This document shows positions 7,664-15,440 of a stretch of 32,393 nt of DNA, piece after piece. The translations under genes and the position numbers were made by a program. The notes under the pieces are model-generated. The model did not search any database. It was not told the DNA's origin and worked only from the letters and a program-made list of their open reading frames with translations. Origin of the DNA: Akkermansiaceae bacterium (GTDB lineage Bacteria > Verrucomicrobiota > Verrucomicrobiia > Verrucomicrobiales > Akkermansiaceae); contig SUVL01000026.1 in assembly GCA_015062005.1 (NCBI GenBank), positions 1 to 32,393 of the forward strand, read 5' to 3'. The first letter of the stretch is position 1, and the number at the start of each line of letters is the position of its first letter.

Positions 7664-8185
7664 ATGAGCCGCCAGAGTTCCATCATCACGCTCCTGTTAT
7701 CCAGCATACTGGTATCGTGCAGCACCCCGGAAATGGCCACCGTTGCAGACAGGATCCAGAAAACGCGCATGAATAATGCCTTGTACGCCAAGTCCGCCCG
7801 CATCCGGGTCTGGAAGGACACCAGCACGCATGACCGGTATGGCTGGCATATCCACAGCGAACAGGAAAACAAGTTCTCCCTGCCGGAGAATGAATTCAAG
7901 ACCGCCCGCTATCTGGTCATCACGCACGGCTCAACCCCCTGGAACGAACAGAGCACCTCGACCCCACCCCTGCACCGCCCTGAGCAGAAATACATCGTAG
8001 AGCTGGAATGGCTGAACGCCGAGGGGCGCCCTGCCGGCGCCATCGACCTCCCCACCATCCTCCGGGAATCCCAGAGCCACGGTATCATCACCTCCGATTT
8101 TCCCTTTGTGTTCAGTGATGAGGCTTATGAGCAGTTCTTTGCTTTGCCGACAGTAAGCAGAGCGCTCGATGCGATTAAGGAATGA
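7664..8185 (+). CDS. Predicted lipoprotein, unknown function
   Basis: 173 residues from ATG 7664. The N-terminus MSRQSSIITLLLSSILVSCS is a lipoprotein signal with lipobox LVSC, so the mature protein should be lipid-anchored in the outer or inner membrane with a periplasmic domain. The mature part is soluble, with no recognised motif. The start is fixed by the promoter just upstream. The aspartic protease gene begins about 53 nt downstream, so the two may be cotranscribed. Confidence 0.8.
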   Translation: MSRQSSIITLLLSSILVSCSTPEMATVADRIQKTRMNNALYAKSARIRVWKDTSTHDRYGWHIHSEQENKFSLPENEFKTARYLVITHGSTPWNEQSTSTPPLHRPEQKYIVELEWLNAEGRPAGAIDLPTILRESQSHGIITSDFPFVFSDEAYEQFFALPTVSRALDAIKE

Positions 8186-8238
8186 GCCTGCGTGCTCCCG
8201 TCACGTATTGTCTGGCGAACACTTCTAAAAATATCCGA

Positions 8239-9114
8239 ATGAAGGCACTATTCATGTTACAGGCGTTGCTGCTGGCAGGCTTGACCATACCGGTGTACGC
8301 AAAGGAACCGGCAACTCAGGCTCCTGCGGTGGATTTGATGGCGATGCACCAGGACGCCCGCTGCAAGCAGGTGCTGGTCACCTGCCTTATTAATGGAGCC
8401 CCCATGCGCATGATGCTGGATACCGGAGCCACGCACACGGTGCTGCACACGGAAAGCGCTGCCCGCGTGCCGCATGCCCGGTGGATTGATACCAGCATGA
8501 TGAAGTTCCGGGGAAATTCTGCGCAAAGGCCAAAAATGCTACGGGGCACCCTGAAAGCCGGGCCGGCAGAATCTGAAATGCACCCCTTCATGGTAATGAA
8601 CCTGAGCGCCGTGCGCAGCATGATGGCCGAACCGGTGGACGGCATTCTGGGCATGGACATGCTCCAGCATCTTCCTTTCACCTTTGACTTGAAAGCGGGG
8701 GAAATGTACTGGGGGCTGCCCAGCGGAGTAGAGCTGGTCCCGCTTCACGCCACGCCCGATAGCACGGGGCGCGTCGTAGTCAACGCCCGTTGCGGTGGAA
8801 AGGAAATGAAGTTGCTGCTGGATACGGGCAGCAGTGTCACCCGAGTCAGGGAAGAACTGTGGGCACCCGGCGCCGGCGCGGAAATCGGAGCCCAGATTGG
8901 CGATATTGACAGCCGCCAGGGAATCAGGGTCAAGGAAGGAAAACCCGGAGACATCGAATTAGGGCCGGGCGTATTCGCCAAAGCAGTGTCACCCATTCTC
9001 TGCAAAGCCGGGGACGGCCCTGCCATACTGGGTATGGACAGCCTCAACGGGCTCATCCTGGTGCATATTCCCAGGGAAGGTGCTCCCGGTGGCATGTTCC
9101 TGCTGGCCAGATAA
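8239..9114 (+). CDS. Secreted two-domain retropepsin-like aspartic protease
   Basis: 291 residues from ATG 8239, giving the signal peptide MKALFMLQALLLAGLTIPVYA. An earlier in-frame ATG at 8182 overlaps the lipoprotein stop and would bury the signal. Two retropepsin-like units lie in one chain: MMLDTGATHTVLH (catalytic D61) with VDGILGMDML, then LLLDTGSSVTRV (D195) with AILGMDSL. This DTG...ILG pairing is the signature of clan AA proteases, and both aspartates are present, so an intramolecular active pair is plausible. Periplasmic or secreted location. Substrate unknown. Confidence 0.85.
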   Translation: MKALFMLQALLLAGLTIPVYAKEPATQAPAVDLMAMHQDARCKQVLVTCLINGAPMRMMLDTGATHTVLHTESAARVPHARWIDTSMMKFRGNSAQRPKMLRGTLKAGPAESEMHPFMVMNLSAVRSMMAEPVDGILGMDMLQHLPFTFDLKAGEMYWGLPSGVELVPLHATPDSTGRVVVNARCGGKEMKLLLDTGSSVTRVREELWAPGAGAEIGAQIGDIDSRQGIRVKEGKPGDIELGPGVFAKAVSPILCKAGDGPAILGMDSLNGLILVHIPREGAPGGMFLLAR

Positions 9115-9348
9115 GCAGGCAATCCCATTTTATTGCACTGGCAATTTAAGAAGGATGCTTTGCCAGCATTCCTACCCCTCATGCTCCTGTATGAAAGCGG
9201 CTCTATGTGCCGCATGGCGCTAGCGTGTACGCCAGAGCTTCAAATTCCAATTTGACGTCCCGGCAAAGCAATATTCTTTAACTGCCGGAGCAATCATCTG
9301 CACCGGTCCGCATTCCGGGGCAATTCCGTTTTTGCAGCTCAGTAAAGC

Positions 9349-9377
9349 TTGACAAATCAGCCGGGCAGGACTATTTT
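9349..9377 (+). promoter_or_regulatory. Promoter of DUF486 gene
   Basis: TTGACA (9349-9354), 17 bp, TATTTT (9372-9377), then 11 nt to ATG 9389. Bases 9115-9348 hold no gene. Confidence 0.75.
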
Positions 9378-9388
9378 GGAGCCCGCCC

Positions 9389-9757
9389 ATGTATAAGCTT
9401 GCGTTATCCATCTGCCTGTTGTTTATGAGCAATGTCGTGATGACCTTTGCCTGGTATGGTTTCCTGCGCAAACCCGGGGAAGCAAATGCAACACCGATGT
9501 GGCAGCTCATCCTGATGAGCTGGGGACTGGCCTTCATGGAATACTGCTTCATGGTGCCTGCCAACCACCTGGGCCGGGCCTACGGGCTTTCCCTGGCCCA
9601 ACTCAAAATTATGCAGGAGACACTCACGCTGGGTATTTTTGTGCCGTTCATGATTCTCTACATGGGTGAACAGTGGAAGTGGGATTACCTCTGGGCATTT
9701 CTCTGTGTGCTGGGCGCGGTCTTCTTTGTAAACCGCGAAGCCCTGATGGGTGCCTGA
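9389..9757 (+). CDS. DMT-type small membrane protein (DUF486)
   Basis: 122 residues with four membrane segments (about 3-24, 36-58, 68-87 and 97-114). The sequence pattern MTFAWYGFL...WGLAFMEYCFMVPANHLG...YGLSLAQLKIMQE is that of the DUF486 family, small DMT-superfamily proteins whose substrate is unknown. Length is typical of the family. The gene is monocistronic, with its own promoter and a repeat cluster immediately behind it. Confidence 0.9.
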   Translation: MYKLALSICLLFMSNVVMTFAWYGFLRKPGEANATPMWQLILMSWGLAFMEYCFMVPANHLGRAYGLSLAQLKIMQETLTLGIFVPFMILYMGEQWKWDYLWAFLCVLGAVFFVNREALMGA

Positions 9758-9802
9758 TAAATGGTTCCAATGTAGGGAGCTCGCTGAAGTTCCCTGTTGG
9801 GA

Positions 9803-10174
9803 ACCTCTAAAAACTCACTAAATGCGAATTTGTAAGTACAATGTACCAAAGGACAAAGTACAATTTGAAAGTCCCCTGCGGCTTCCGTCTTCGCCCTGCG
9901 GGCTACGCCGAGACTACCGCCGCAGCCGTTTAAAATGGCGGGCCGGAGGCCCGTGGAACTCCCTCAATTGTCAATAGGTGACTTCTAAAAACTCACTAAA
10001 TGGGAATTTGAATTACGAGTTACGAATTACGAAGTAAAAAGTTCCGCGGGCATTCGCCCGCCAGTATGGAATTATTTGATGTACAATGGCGAGCCGTAAG
10101 GCTCGCGGAGCTGACAATTCGTAATTCGCAACTCGTAATTCGTAATTTTGTCGGAACGACAAATACCAATTTAT
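9803..10174. repeat. Two consecutive palindrome-rich intergenic repeat modules
   Basis: Two 30-bp direct repeats differing at two or three bases (9803-9832 and 9981-10010, both containing CTCACTAAATG) each begin a module with its own hairpins. Module one carries GTACAATGTAC-type sequence and a GCGGGCCGGAGGCCCG hairpin. Module two has 23-bp inverted arms (10011-10033 and 10118-10140, one mismatch) around a GGCGAGCCGTAAGGCTCGC hairpin and ends with the border CCAATTTATCGG. Similar modules occur at 20491-20649. No gene is seen from 9758 to 10301. Confidence 0.75.
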
Positions 10175-10248
10175 CGGGCAGTTTTTTCAATTTTTGAGAC
10201 ATGTGTACTTGATTCTCTTCAATTCTCACAGAATTTTAAAAAAAATAG

Positions 10249-10277
10249 TTTACATGCCTTAAATATTATTGTATCAT
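10249..10277 (+). promoter_or_regulatory. Promoter of DUF805 gene
   Basis: TTTACA (10249-10254), 17 bp, TATCAT (10272-10277), then 24 nt to ATG 10302. An in-frame TTG at 10269 overlaps the -10 and is not a start. Confidence 0.7.
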
Positions 10278-10301
10278 GCCAGCCACTTACTCAAACATAC
10301 T

Positions 10302-10880
10302 ATGACACCTCCACCTGATAACAAATACACCGATGGTGCCCCTCATAACGATGTGGCAGCAAAAGCAAAGGACGCAGTCTCCGCAGTTTGGGATAAAGCC
10401 AAGGCTTTCGCTAAAACGACTGGTGAAAAGATAGGCGAGCGCAAATCCGCAGACGCCCCCCCAACCCCCAGCTCATACGGCATGCTCACGGCCTACAAAA
10501 GCTGTCTGAAGCGCTACATTACTGTCAGCGGGCGTGCATGCCGTTCTGAATACTGGTTCTGGATTCTTGCCAATTTCCTGATGGGCTTGCTCATCGGCTT
10601 GATTGCACTCATTTCGATGATGTTCATCCCTTTCCTTCCGGAAGTTGCGACCCTTCTTTTTGGTCTGACAGCGTTGCTTGCATGGGCATACCCGGCGCTC
10701 ATCCTGCTGCCCGGCATCTGTGTATTTACACGCCGCATGCATGATACAGGCCGCAGTTTCTGGAACATTCTCTGGGCTCTTGTACCAGTGATTGGCCCCA
10801 TCATTCTCTTGATTCGGCTGTGTGAACCCAGTGGCCCTGCCAACATTTACGGAGAAGGACCGAATCCTCCCGCTATTTAA
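10302..10880 (+). CDS. DUF805 family membrane protein
   Basis: 192 residues from ATG 10302. A charged, Ala/Lys-rich cytosolic stretch (residues 1-55, AAKAKDAVSAVWDKAKAF) precedes a DUF805 domain: CLKRYITVSGRACRSEYWFW, two hydrophobic hairpins, and the conserved TRRMHDTGRSFWNILWALVP, which is diagnostic for the family. DUF805 proteins are inner-membrane proteins of unknown function. A strong terminator follows 17 nt after the stop. Confidence 0.9.
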   Translation: MTPPPDNKYTDGAPHNDVAAKAKDAVSAVWDKAKAFAKTTGEKIGERKSADAPPTPSSYGMLTAYKSCLKRYITVSGRACRSEYWFWILANFLMGLLIGLIALISMMFIPFLPEVATLLFGLTALLAWAYPALILLPGICVFTRRMHDTGRSFWNILWALVPVIGPIILLIRLCEPSGPANIYGEGPNPPAI

Positions 10881-10897
10881 TGATTCATGTTTCAATC

Positions 10898-10933
10898 GAG
10901 AAAGGGGGGGCTTTCGCTCCCCTTTCTCATTTT
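10898..10933 (+). terminator. Intrinsic terminator after DUF805 gene
   Basis: Stem GAGAAAGGGG (10898-10907) with CCCCTTTCTC (10919-10928), an 11-nt loop, then ATTTT. Confidence 0.85.
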
Positions 10934-11003
10934 ACAGAGCTTACGCTTGTTGCCGGAAAATCCGGCATATTGATACACAGAGGCTGCCTGCGGCTCGCCA
11001 AAG

Positions 11004-11237
11004 TTCAATTTATCGAGATAAGGAGGCTTCTTCAAAAATGGTGTTGATGATTCTATTGCTTCCAAAACGACATAAAGGCATGGTGTTCTGTGTGAAAATT
11101 CGTAGTGGGGTATCAGACGCCTCACCATCGGCAGTAAGCTTTCATCTGTGTCTCTATCGGCGTAAGCCGCTAACTTTCAATTTGTCAATCGTAAATTGTC
11201 AATCGTAAATCCTCGTGTCCCAAATCTTTGGGACACG
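11004..11237. repeat. Degenerate repeat module with 11-bp perfect hairpin
   Basis: It begins with the border TTCAATTTATCGAG (11004-11017) and a following stretch similar to 6122-6175. It contains a 14-bp tandem duplication TGTCAATCGTAAAT (11183-11210) and ends in a hairpin, CGTGTCCCAAA (11214-11224) with TTTGGGACACG (11227-11237) and a 2-nt loop. GTGTCCCAAAG also occurs at about 5991-6001, next to repeat copy A. I see no gene from 10934 to 11305. Confidence 0.6.
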
Positions 11238-11292
11238 TGTGTGGAAGTTCCCCTGTTAGTATTTCGTACTGGAGTTTGAGCAGTGAGCGTGG

Positions 11293-11298
11293 TATAGT
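11293..11298 (+). promoter_or_regulatory. -10 box of mscS-family gene
   Basis: TATAGT (11293-11298) lies 7 nt before ATG 11306; the -35 at 17-bp spacing (TGGAGT) is weak. Confidence 0.5.
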
Positions 11299-11305
11299 GC
11301 AGCAC

Positions 11306-12124
11306 ATGGAGAAATGGAAAAACGTTGACTGGATGGATGCTGAGGCGGTGTGGGATTTCCTGATTGCCCAGGGGTGGGTGGTGTTTGTGTTCACCCTGGT
11401 GGCGGGTATGCTGCTGAGCGTGATTCTGAAACGAGTCTTTCTGCCGGTGAACCGCCGGCTGCCGCGGCAGGTGGGAACGCTGGTGGAAAAAGCACTACTC
11501 ACGTTGCTCTGGGTGTTTGTGGTGGTGCATGCGCTGCGGGCGGTGGGCGTGGATCTCATCAGCGTGCTGGGGGCGGCGGGGGTGGCTGGTATCGCCATCG
11601 GCTTTGCTGCGCAGACCGTGCTCAGCAACCTCATCAGCGGTATCTTCATCATGAGTGAACGCAGTATCCGCCTTGGCGATTATATCAGTGCCGGCGGCAT
11701 GGCCGGCACGGTGGAAAGCGTAAACCTGCTCTCTGTCACCCTGCGGCAGACGGATAATTCCCGCGTGCGCATCCCCTGCGAAACCCTGGTGAAAGAGCCT
11801 GTTGTAAACATGACCGGCGACACCCTCCGCCGCTGTGATTTTGACCTGGGGGTAGATTACTCCAGTGATCTGGAGCATGTGCGCCAGGTTATCCTGAAAG
11901 TGATTGAAGAACAGCCGCTGCTGGCCACAGAGCCGGTTCCGGCTGTGCTCTTTGTGGGCTTTGGCGACAGTGCGTTGAACCTGCACATAGGAGCCTGGTG
12001 CAAGACGGAGGATTACCACAAAGCGCGCTTTGCCTTCGGCAAGGCGATTCTGGATGCCTTCGCCAACGAGGGCATCAATATCCCCTTCCCCATCCGCACC
12101 ATACTGAAAACCAGCGGCAGCTGA
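11306..12124 (+). CDS. MscS-family mechanosensitive ion channel
   Basis: 272 residues from ATG 11306 (MEKWKNVDWMD). Three membrane segments are followed by the pore helix GAAGVAGIAIGFAAQTVLSN, the MscS TM3 signature of packed Ala and Gly residues. The beta domain follows (IRLGDYISAGGMAGTVESVN) and then the C-terminal alpha/beta domain. It opens under membrane tension to release solutes during hypo-osmotic shock, in the inner membrane. Length fits the minimal MscS type. It converges on the rluA-family gene with a hairpin element between them. Confidence 0.92.
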   Translation: MEKWKNVDWMDAEAVWDFLIAQGWVVFVFTLVAGMLLSVILKRVFLPVNRRLPRQVGTLVEKALLTLLWVFVVVHALRAVGVDLISVLGAAGVAGIAIGFAAQTVLSNLISGIFIMSERSIRLGDYISAGGMAGTVESVNLLSVTLRQTDNSRVRIPCETLVKEPVVNMTGDTLRRCDFDLGVDYSSDLEHVRQVILKVIEEQPLLATEPVPAVLFVGFGDSALNLHIGAWCKTEDYHKARFAFGKAILDAFANEGINIPFPIRTILKTSGS

Positions 12125-12204
12125 ACCGGGGGAGGCGGCTCTGGCAATGCAACCATGCCAGCCCATACATATGCGTTCAGCGCCTTCATTATTCTCAAAA
12201 GGGA

Positions 12205-12349
12205 ACTTCTAAAAAGTCACTAAATTGGAATCTGTCGGGAAACTCTGTCGAAGCACGGGACTTCAGTCCCGATTGGAAGCCCGTTATTTCGGGACTGAAG
12301 TCCCGTGCCCCGACAACGACAAACATCAATTTAGTGACTTTTTAGAAGT
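12205..12349. mobile_element. MITE-like element, copy B, with perfect terminal inverted repeats
   Basis: A 145-bp element with 23-bp perfect terminal inverted repeats (12205-12227 and 12327-12349, starting ACTTCTAAAAAGTCACTAAA). The inside contains CGGGACTTCAGTCCCG and its inverse around a short spacer. The central ~95 bp is the reverse complement of copy A at 6013-6136. It has no coding capacity and no clear target duplication. The right terminal repeat extends into the 3' end of the leftward pseudouridine synthase gene. It probably also acts as a bidirectional terminator between convergent genes. Confidence 0.8.
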
Positions 12350-13083
12350 CCCCATAAGTCAGAAGGCAACGCACTCTCTACAGTAATGGTGCGCCCCTGC
12401 CAGGGGAAGGAGAGGCGGCAGGCATGTAACGCGTGGCGCGGGAGAATGAGGCGGCGCGCCAGCTCAGGGGTCCAGCCACTTGCTATGAAATCAAGGTAAC
12501 AGGATTCATCGCCTCCGTATATCTTATCCCCCACCAGAGGGTGGCCCAGGTAAGCAGCATGTACCCGAATCTGGTGCATGCGGCCTGTATACGGGCGGCA
12601 GAGGAGCAGCGCCATGCCACTATGGCGGCTGAGCACCTCGAACTCCGTGCGGCAATCCTTCCCTTCCGGGTGGCAGCACTGGCGCACGTGAATGCGGGTT
12701 TCGGCCACATCCTCCATGCGCAGGATGGGCTCGGCACAACAGGCTGAGCGCCACAGGGGCTCCCCCTGCACCACGGCAAAATACTCCTTATGCAGCAGGC
12801 GGGCCTGCATAGCCTTGCCCAGCTCACGGGCAGCCTCTGCGGTCTTGGCCACCAGGGTGATGCCGCTGGTCTCGCGGTCCAGGCGGTTGATGAGTGAAAC
12901 CTGACCACCGGTAGCCACTTCGTAGGCCAGCAGCTCGTGCAGGCCATGCCAGAGCGTGGGTTCATTCTTCTCCCCCGTGGGGTGCGTCAGCAATGGAGCG
13001 GCCTTGTCCACCACCAGCACCCCGTCATCCTCGTACAGGACACGGAACTCCGGACACACGGCGATGGGCATATCGAAACTCAT
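12331..13083 (-). CDS. RluA-family pseudouridine synthase
   Basis: 250 residues from ATG 13083. It isomerises uridine to pseudouridine in rRNA or tRNA. The catalytic motif is NRLDRETSG (residues 66-74, Asp69); the common family form is HRLD. Further family signals are VVDKAAPLLTHPTG, KEYFAVVQG and GRMHQIRVHAAYLGHPLVGD. No S4 domain is present. The ATG lies 2 nt after the stop of the RsuA-family gene, so the two form an operon. The final residues LLKSH and the TAA stop are encoded by the terminal repeat of the element at 12205-12349, so the original C-terminus has been altered. Confidence 0.9.
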   Translation of the reverse strand: MSFDMPIAVCPEFRVLYEDDGVLVVDKAAPLLTHPTGEKNEPTLWHGLHELLAYEVATGGQVSLINRLDRETSGITLVAKTAEAARELGKAMQARLLHKEYFAVVQGEPLWRSACCAEPILRMEDVAETRIHVRQCCHPEGKDCRTEFEVLSRHSGMALLLCRPYTGRMHQIRVHAAYLGHPLVGDKIYGGDESCYLDFIASGWTPELARRLILPRHALHACRLSFPWQGRTITVESALPSDLWGLLKSH

Positions 13084-13085
13084 GC

Positions 13086-13778
13086 TCAGGCAAAGATGGC
13101 GGGGTCTATCTCCACCCACTCGCCGGGCGCCAGGTTCAGCGCTGCCAGTTTGAGCGGGCCTATTTCGATGCGCTCCAGCTTTTCCACCGGCGCGCCCACG
13201 GCGGCAAGCATGCGGCGCACCTGGTGATAGCGCCCCTCGTGCAGGGTGAGCCTCCCGGTGCATTCCCCGGTAAGCACAAGCTCCGCGGGCAGACATGGCG
13301 TGCGCTCCCCCTGCAACATGAACTCTCCGCTGGCAAACAGGGCCGCAGTCTCCTCTGGCACCGGGGCACTGGTCGTAAAGGCATACACCTTGGGCACGTG
13401 GCGTTTCGGGCTGGTCTGGGCATGTTCGAAAGCGCCATCATCCGTGAGCAGGAGCAGACCACTTGTCTCCTTATCCAGACGCCCCACGGTATTCACCGCC
13501 GGATTGCGGCGCAGCCACTGCGGCGGCAGCAGGTCATACACCAGCTCCCCCTCCTCCTTGTGGCTGCACGTACACCCCAGGGGCTTATTCAGCGCCACGT
13601 ACAGACCACGGGGAAACTCCACCGGTTCCCCGTCTACCAGCACCGCTTCCGGTTCCACTTTCTCATTGGGCGATTTTACCGGCAAACCACCGCGGGTCAC
13701 CCGCCCCCGCTTCAGCCACTGCGCTACCTCGCGCCTGCTGCAATACCCGAATCGGCTTAAAAGTGCGTCTGTTCTCAT
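13086..13778 (-). CDS. RsuA/RluB-family pseudouridine synthase
   Basis: 230 residues from ATG 13778. An N-terminal S4 RNA-binding domain (residues 1-50, LLSRFGYCSRREVAQWLKRG) is followed by the synthase domain with GRLDKETSGLLLLTDDG (Asp102), KVYAFTTS and EGRYHQVRRMLAAVG. It modifies a single rRNA uridine; which one (RsuA for 16S or RluB/RluE for 23S) cannot be settled by eye. It is the first gene of a two-gene operon with the RluA-family gene, and shares a back-to-back promoter region with the TPR gene. Confidence 0.92.
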   Translation of the reverse strand: MRTDALLSRFGYCSRREVAQWLKRGRVTRGGLPVKSPNEKVEPEAVLVDGEPVEFPRGLYVALNKPLGCTCSHKEEGELVYDLLPPQWLRRNPAVNTVGRLDKETSGLLLLTDDGAFEHAQTSPKRHVPKVYAFTTSAPVPEETAALFASGEFMLQGERTPCLPAELVLTGECTGRLTLHEGRYHQVRRMLAAVGAPVEKLERIEIGPLKLAALNLAPGEWVEIDPAIFA

Positions 13779-13787
13779 GCCAGGAGC

Positions 13788-13815
13788 ATTTTGCCACACT
13801 TTTTTGAAAAAACAA
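13788..13815 (-). promoter_or_regulatory. Promoter of the pseudouridine synthase operon
   Basis: On the minus strand TTGTTT (13815-13810), 16 bp, CAAAAT (13793-13788), then 9 nt to ATG 13778. Its -35 is 2 bp from the -35 of the divergent TPR promoter. Confidence 0.5.
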
Positions 13816-13817
13816 GG

Positions 13818-13846
13818 TTGAAATCAAATGCCCTTTGTGGTAGATT
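13818..13846 (+). promoter_or_regulatory. Promoter of the TPR gene
   Basis: TTGAAA (13818-13823), 17 bp, TAGATT (13841-13846). The start at 13922 gives a leader of about 70 nt, longer than for most genes here. Confidence 0.6.
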
Positions 13847-13921
13847 CAACGCAGAAGCATTGGCCGCCAATGTCTCCCTTTGGCGTGTCCCCGTAACATT
13901 CTATCTCTCACATCTTCTCTT

Positions 13922-15295
13922 ATGGCAATTACCATCATTACTGAACGTCAGCTCGCTGCCGACCAGCAGGGTCTGTGGAAAAAGGCCCTGCAGGCTGTGC
14001 AGACGAAGAACTACAAATACGCTGTAACCATTCTCAAGACCTTGGTTAAACGCGTACCCGGTTTCCTGGAAGGGCGCAAACTGCTACGCGCCTGCGAAGT
14101 GAAGAGCACCCCGGAGGCCGGGCGCAAGGCGTCCCTCTTCGGCGGTCTGCGCGTCACCACCTCCCGCAAGGACCCTGAGTCAGTACTGGTGAATGTTGAA
14201 GATGACCTGGAACGCGACCCCTACTCTGTCTCCGCCAACGAAGCACTCTTCGCTGCGGCCAATGACCTGGGGCTGCCCGAGATTGCAGCCTTCGCGCTGG
14301 AGACCATCTGCCAGGGCATGCCGAATGCCAAGAAGCACCTGCACCTGCTGGCCAACCACTATATCAAGAACGAGCAGTTCTCCGAAGCGGCTGAAACCTA
14401 CCGCCGCGTGCTGAAGGCCGACCCGACCGACCCCATCGCCATGCGCGGTGAGAAGGACTGCTCCGCCCGTGCCACCATGAAGCAGGGCAACTGGGAAGGC
14501 AAGGGCGACTTCCGCACCAAGATGAAGAACGCCAATGCCACGGCTGACCTGGAAAGCGGCGACAAGATGGGCCTGACCCGCGCCGAACTCGAGGCCCGCC
14601 TGGCCCAGCTCTCTGAGCAATACGCGGCTGATTCTGCCAACCTGCCGGTGGTGAAGGACATCGCCTCCGTCTATGAGCAGATGGAAGACTACGCCAACGC
14701 CTACTCCTTCTATGCCTACGCCTACCAGCTCGGCGGCTCTGCCGACGTAGCGCTGAACGACAAGGCCATGGCCATGCACGAAAAGGCCATGCAGGCCGAA
14801 ATCGAGTACTACGAACAGGTGCTGGCTGCTGATCCCTCCAACGAAGAAGCCGCTGCCACCCTGGCACAGCGCAAGGCTGAGATTGCCCAGGCTGTGGTGG
14901 CGGATGCCCGCGCCCGCGTGGAAGCCAACCCCACGGATGCCCAGCTGCAGTTCAAGCTCGGCCAGGCCCTGTTCGATGCCGGCGAATTCACCGAGGCCAT
15001 CCCCGCCCTGCAGCGCGCCCGCACCAATCCGAACATCCGCATCAAGTCCATGCTCATGCTCGGCAAGTGCTACCACGCCAAGAAGATGGTGGATATGGCT
15101 ATCCGCCAGCTGCTGGATGCCGACAAGGAACTCCTCACCATGGACGACACCAAGAAGGAAGTGCTCTACATGATTGGCGTGCTCTACGACGAAGCTGGCA
15201 ACAAGGAAAAGAGCATCGAAACCCTCAAGGCCATCTACGAGGTGGACTACGGCTACAAGGATGTGGCCACCCGCGTGGAATCCGCCTACAGCTGA
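13922..15295 (+). CDS. TPR-repeat protein
   Basis: 457 residues from ATG 13922 (MAITIITERQLAADQQG). Several tetratricopeptide-like helical pairs are visible, for example HLLANHYIKNEQFSEAAETY with LKADPTDP, DIASVYEQMEDYANAYSFYA, FKLGQALFDAGEFTEAIPAL and MIGVLYDEAGNKEKSIETLK. No signal peptide or membrane segment is seen, so it is probably a cytosolic scaffold. The codons are strongly GC-biased (C-ending) compared with neighbours, which suggests high expression. The partner is unknown. A hairpin follows 24 nt after the stop. Confidence 0.85.
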   Translation: MAITIITERQLAADQQGLWKKALQAVQTKNYKYAVTILKTLVKRVPGFLEGRKLLRACEVKSTPEAGRKASLFGGLRVTTSRKDPESVLVNVEDDLERDPYSVSANEALFAAANDLGLPEIAAFALETICQGMPNAKKHLHLLANHYIKNEQFSEAAETYRRVLKADPTDPIAMRGEKDCSARATMKQGNWEGKGDFRTKMKNANATADLESGDKMGLTRAELEARLAQLSEQYAADSANLPVVKDIASVYEQMEDYANAYSFYAYAYQLGGSADVALNDKAMAMHEKAMQAEIEYYEQVLAADPSNEEAAATLAQRKAEIAQAVVADARARVEANPTDAQLQFKLGQALFDAGEFTEAIPALQRARTNPNIRIKSMLMLGKCYHAKKMVDMAIRQLLDADKELLTMDDTKKEVLYMIGVLYDEAGNKEKSIETLKAIYEVDYGYKDVATRVESAYS

Positions 15296-15319
15296 AGCCC
15301 TGTTCCCCCAGATTTACCC

Positions 15320-15352
15320 AACGGCCCGGGAGTTTTCCCGGGCCGTTCTGTA
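15320..15352 (+). terminator. Hairpin terminator after TPR gene
   Basis: 11-bp stem AACGGCCCGGG (15320-15330) with CCCGGGCCGTT (15337-15347) and loop AGTTTT. Only a weak T stretch follows, so it may instead stabilise the 3' end. Confidence 0.65.
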
Positions 15353-15397
15353 TCCCCAGCCTGACGGGAATACAGAGAAATTTCAATATGATTCCCA

Positions 15398-15426
15398 TTG
15401 ACATTTAAGAGGCATGGTGCTAGCAT
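15398..15426 (+). promoter_or_regulatory. Promoter of thioredoxin-like gene
   Basis: TTGACA (15398-15403), 17 bp, TAGCAT (15421-15426), then 14 nt to ATG 15441. It rules out the in-frame ATG at 15414. Confidence 0.75.
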
Positions 15427-15440
15427 GCTCCTCAGTGATT

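Noticed and set aside
14180..15076. Long leftward frame in the TPR gene
   Set aside because: Gly/Val/Leu-rich antisense shadow caused by strong codon bias of the TPR gene.
15414..15440. Start of the thioredoxin-like protein at ATG 15414
   Set aside because: It precedes the -10 box at 15421 and would bury the signal peptide.
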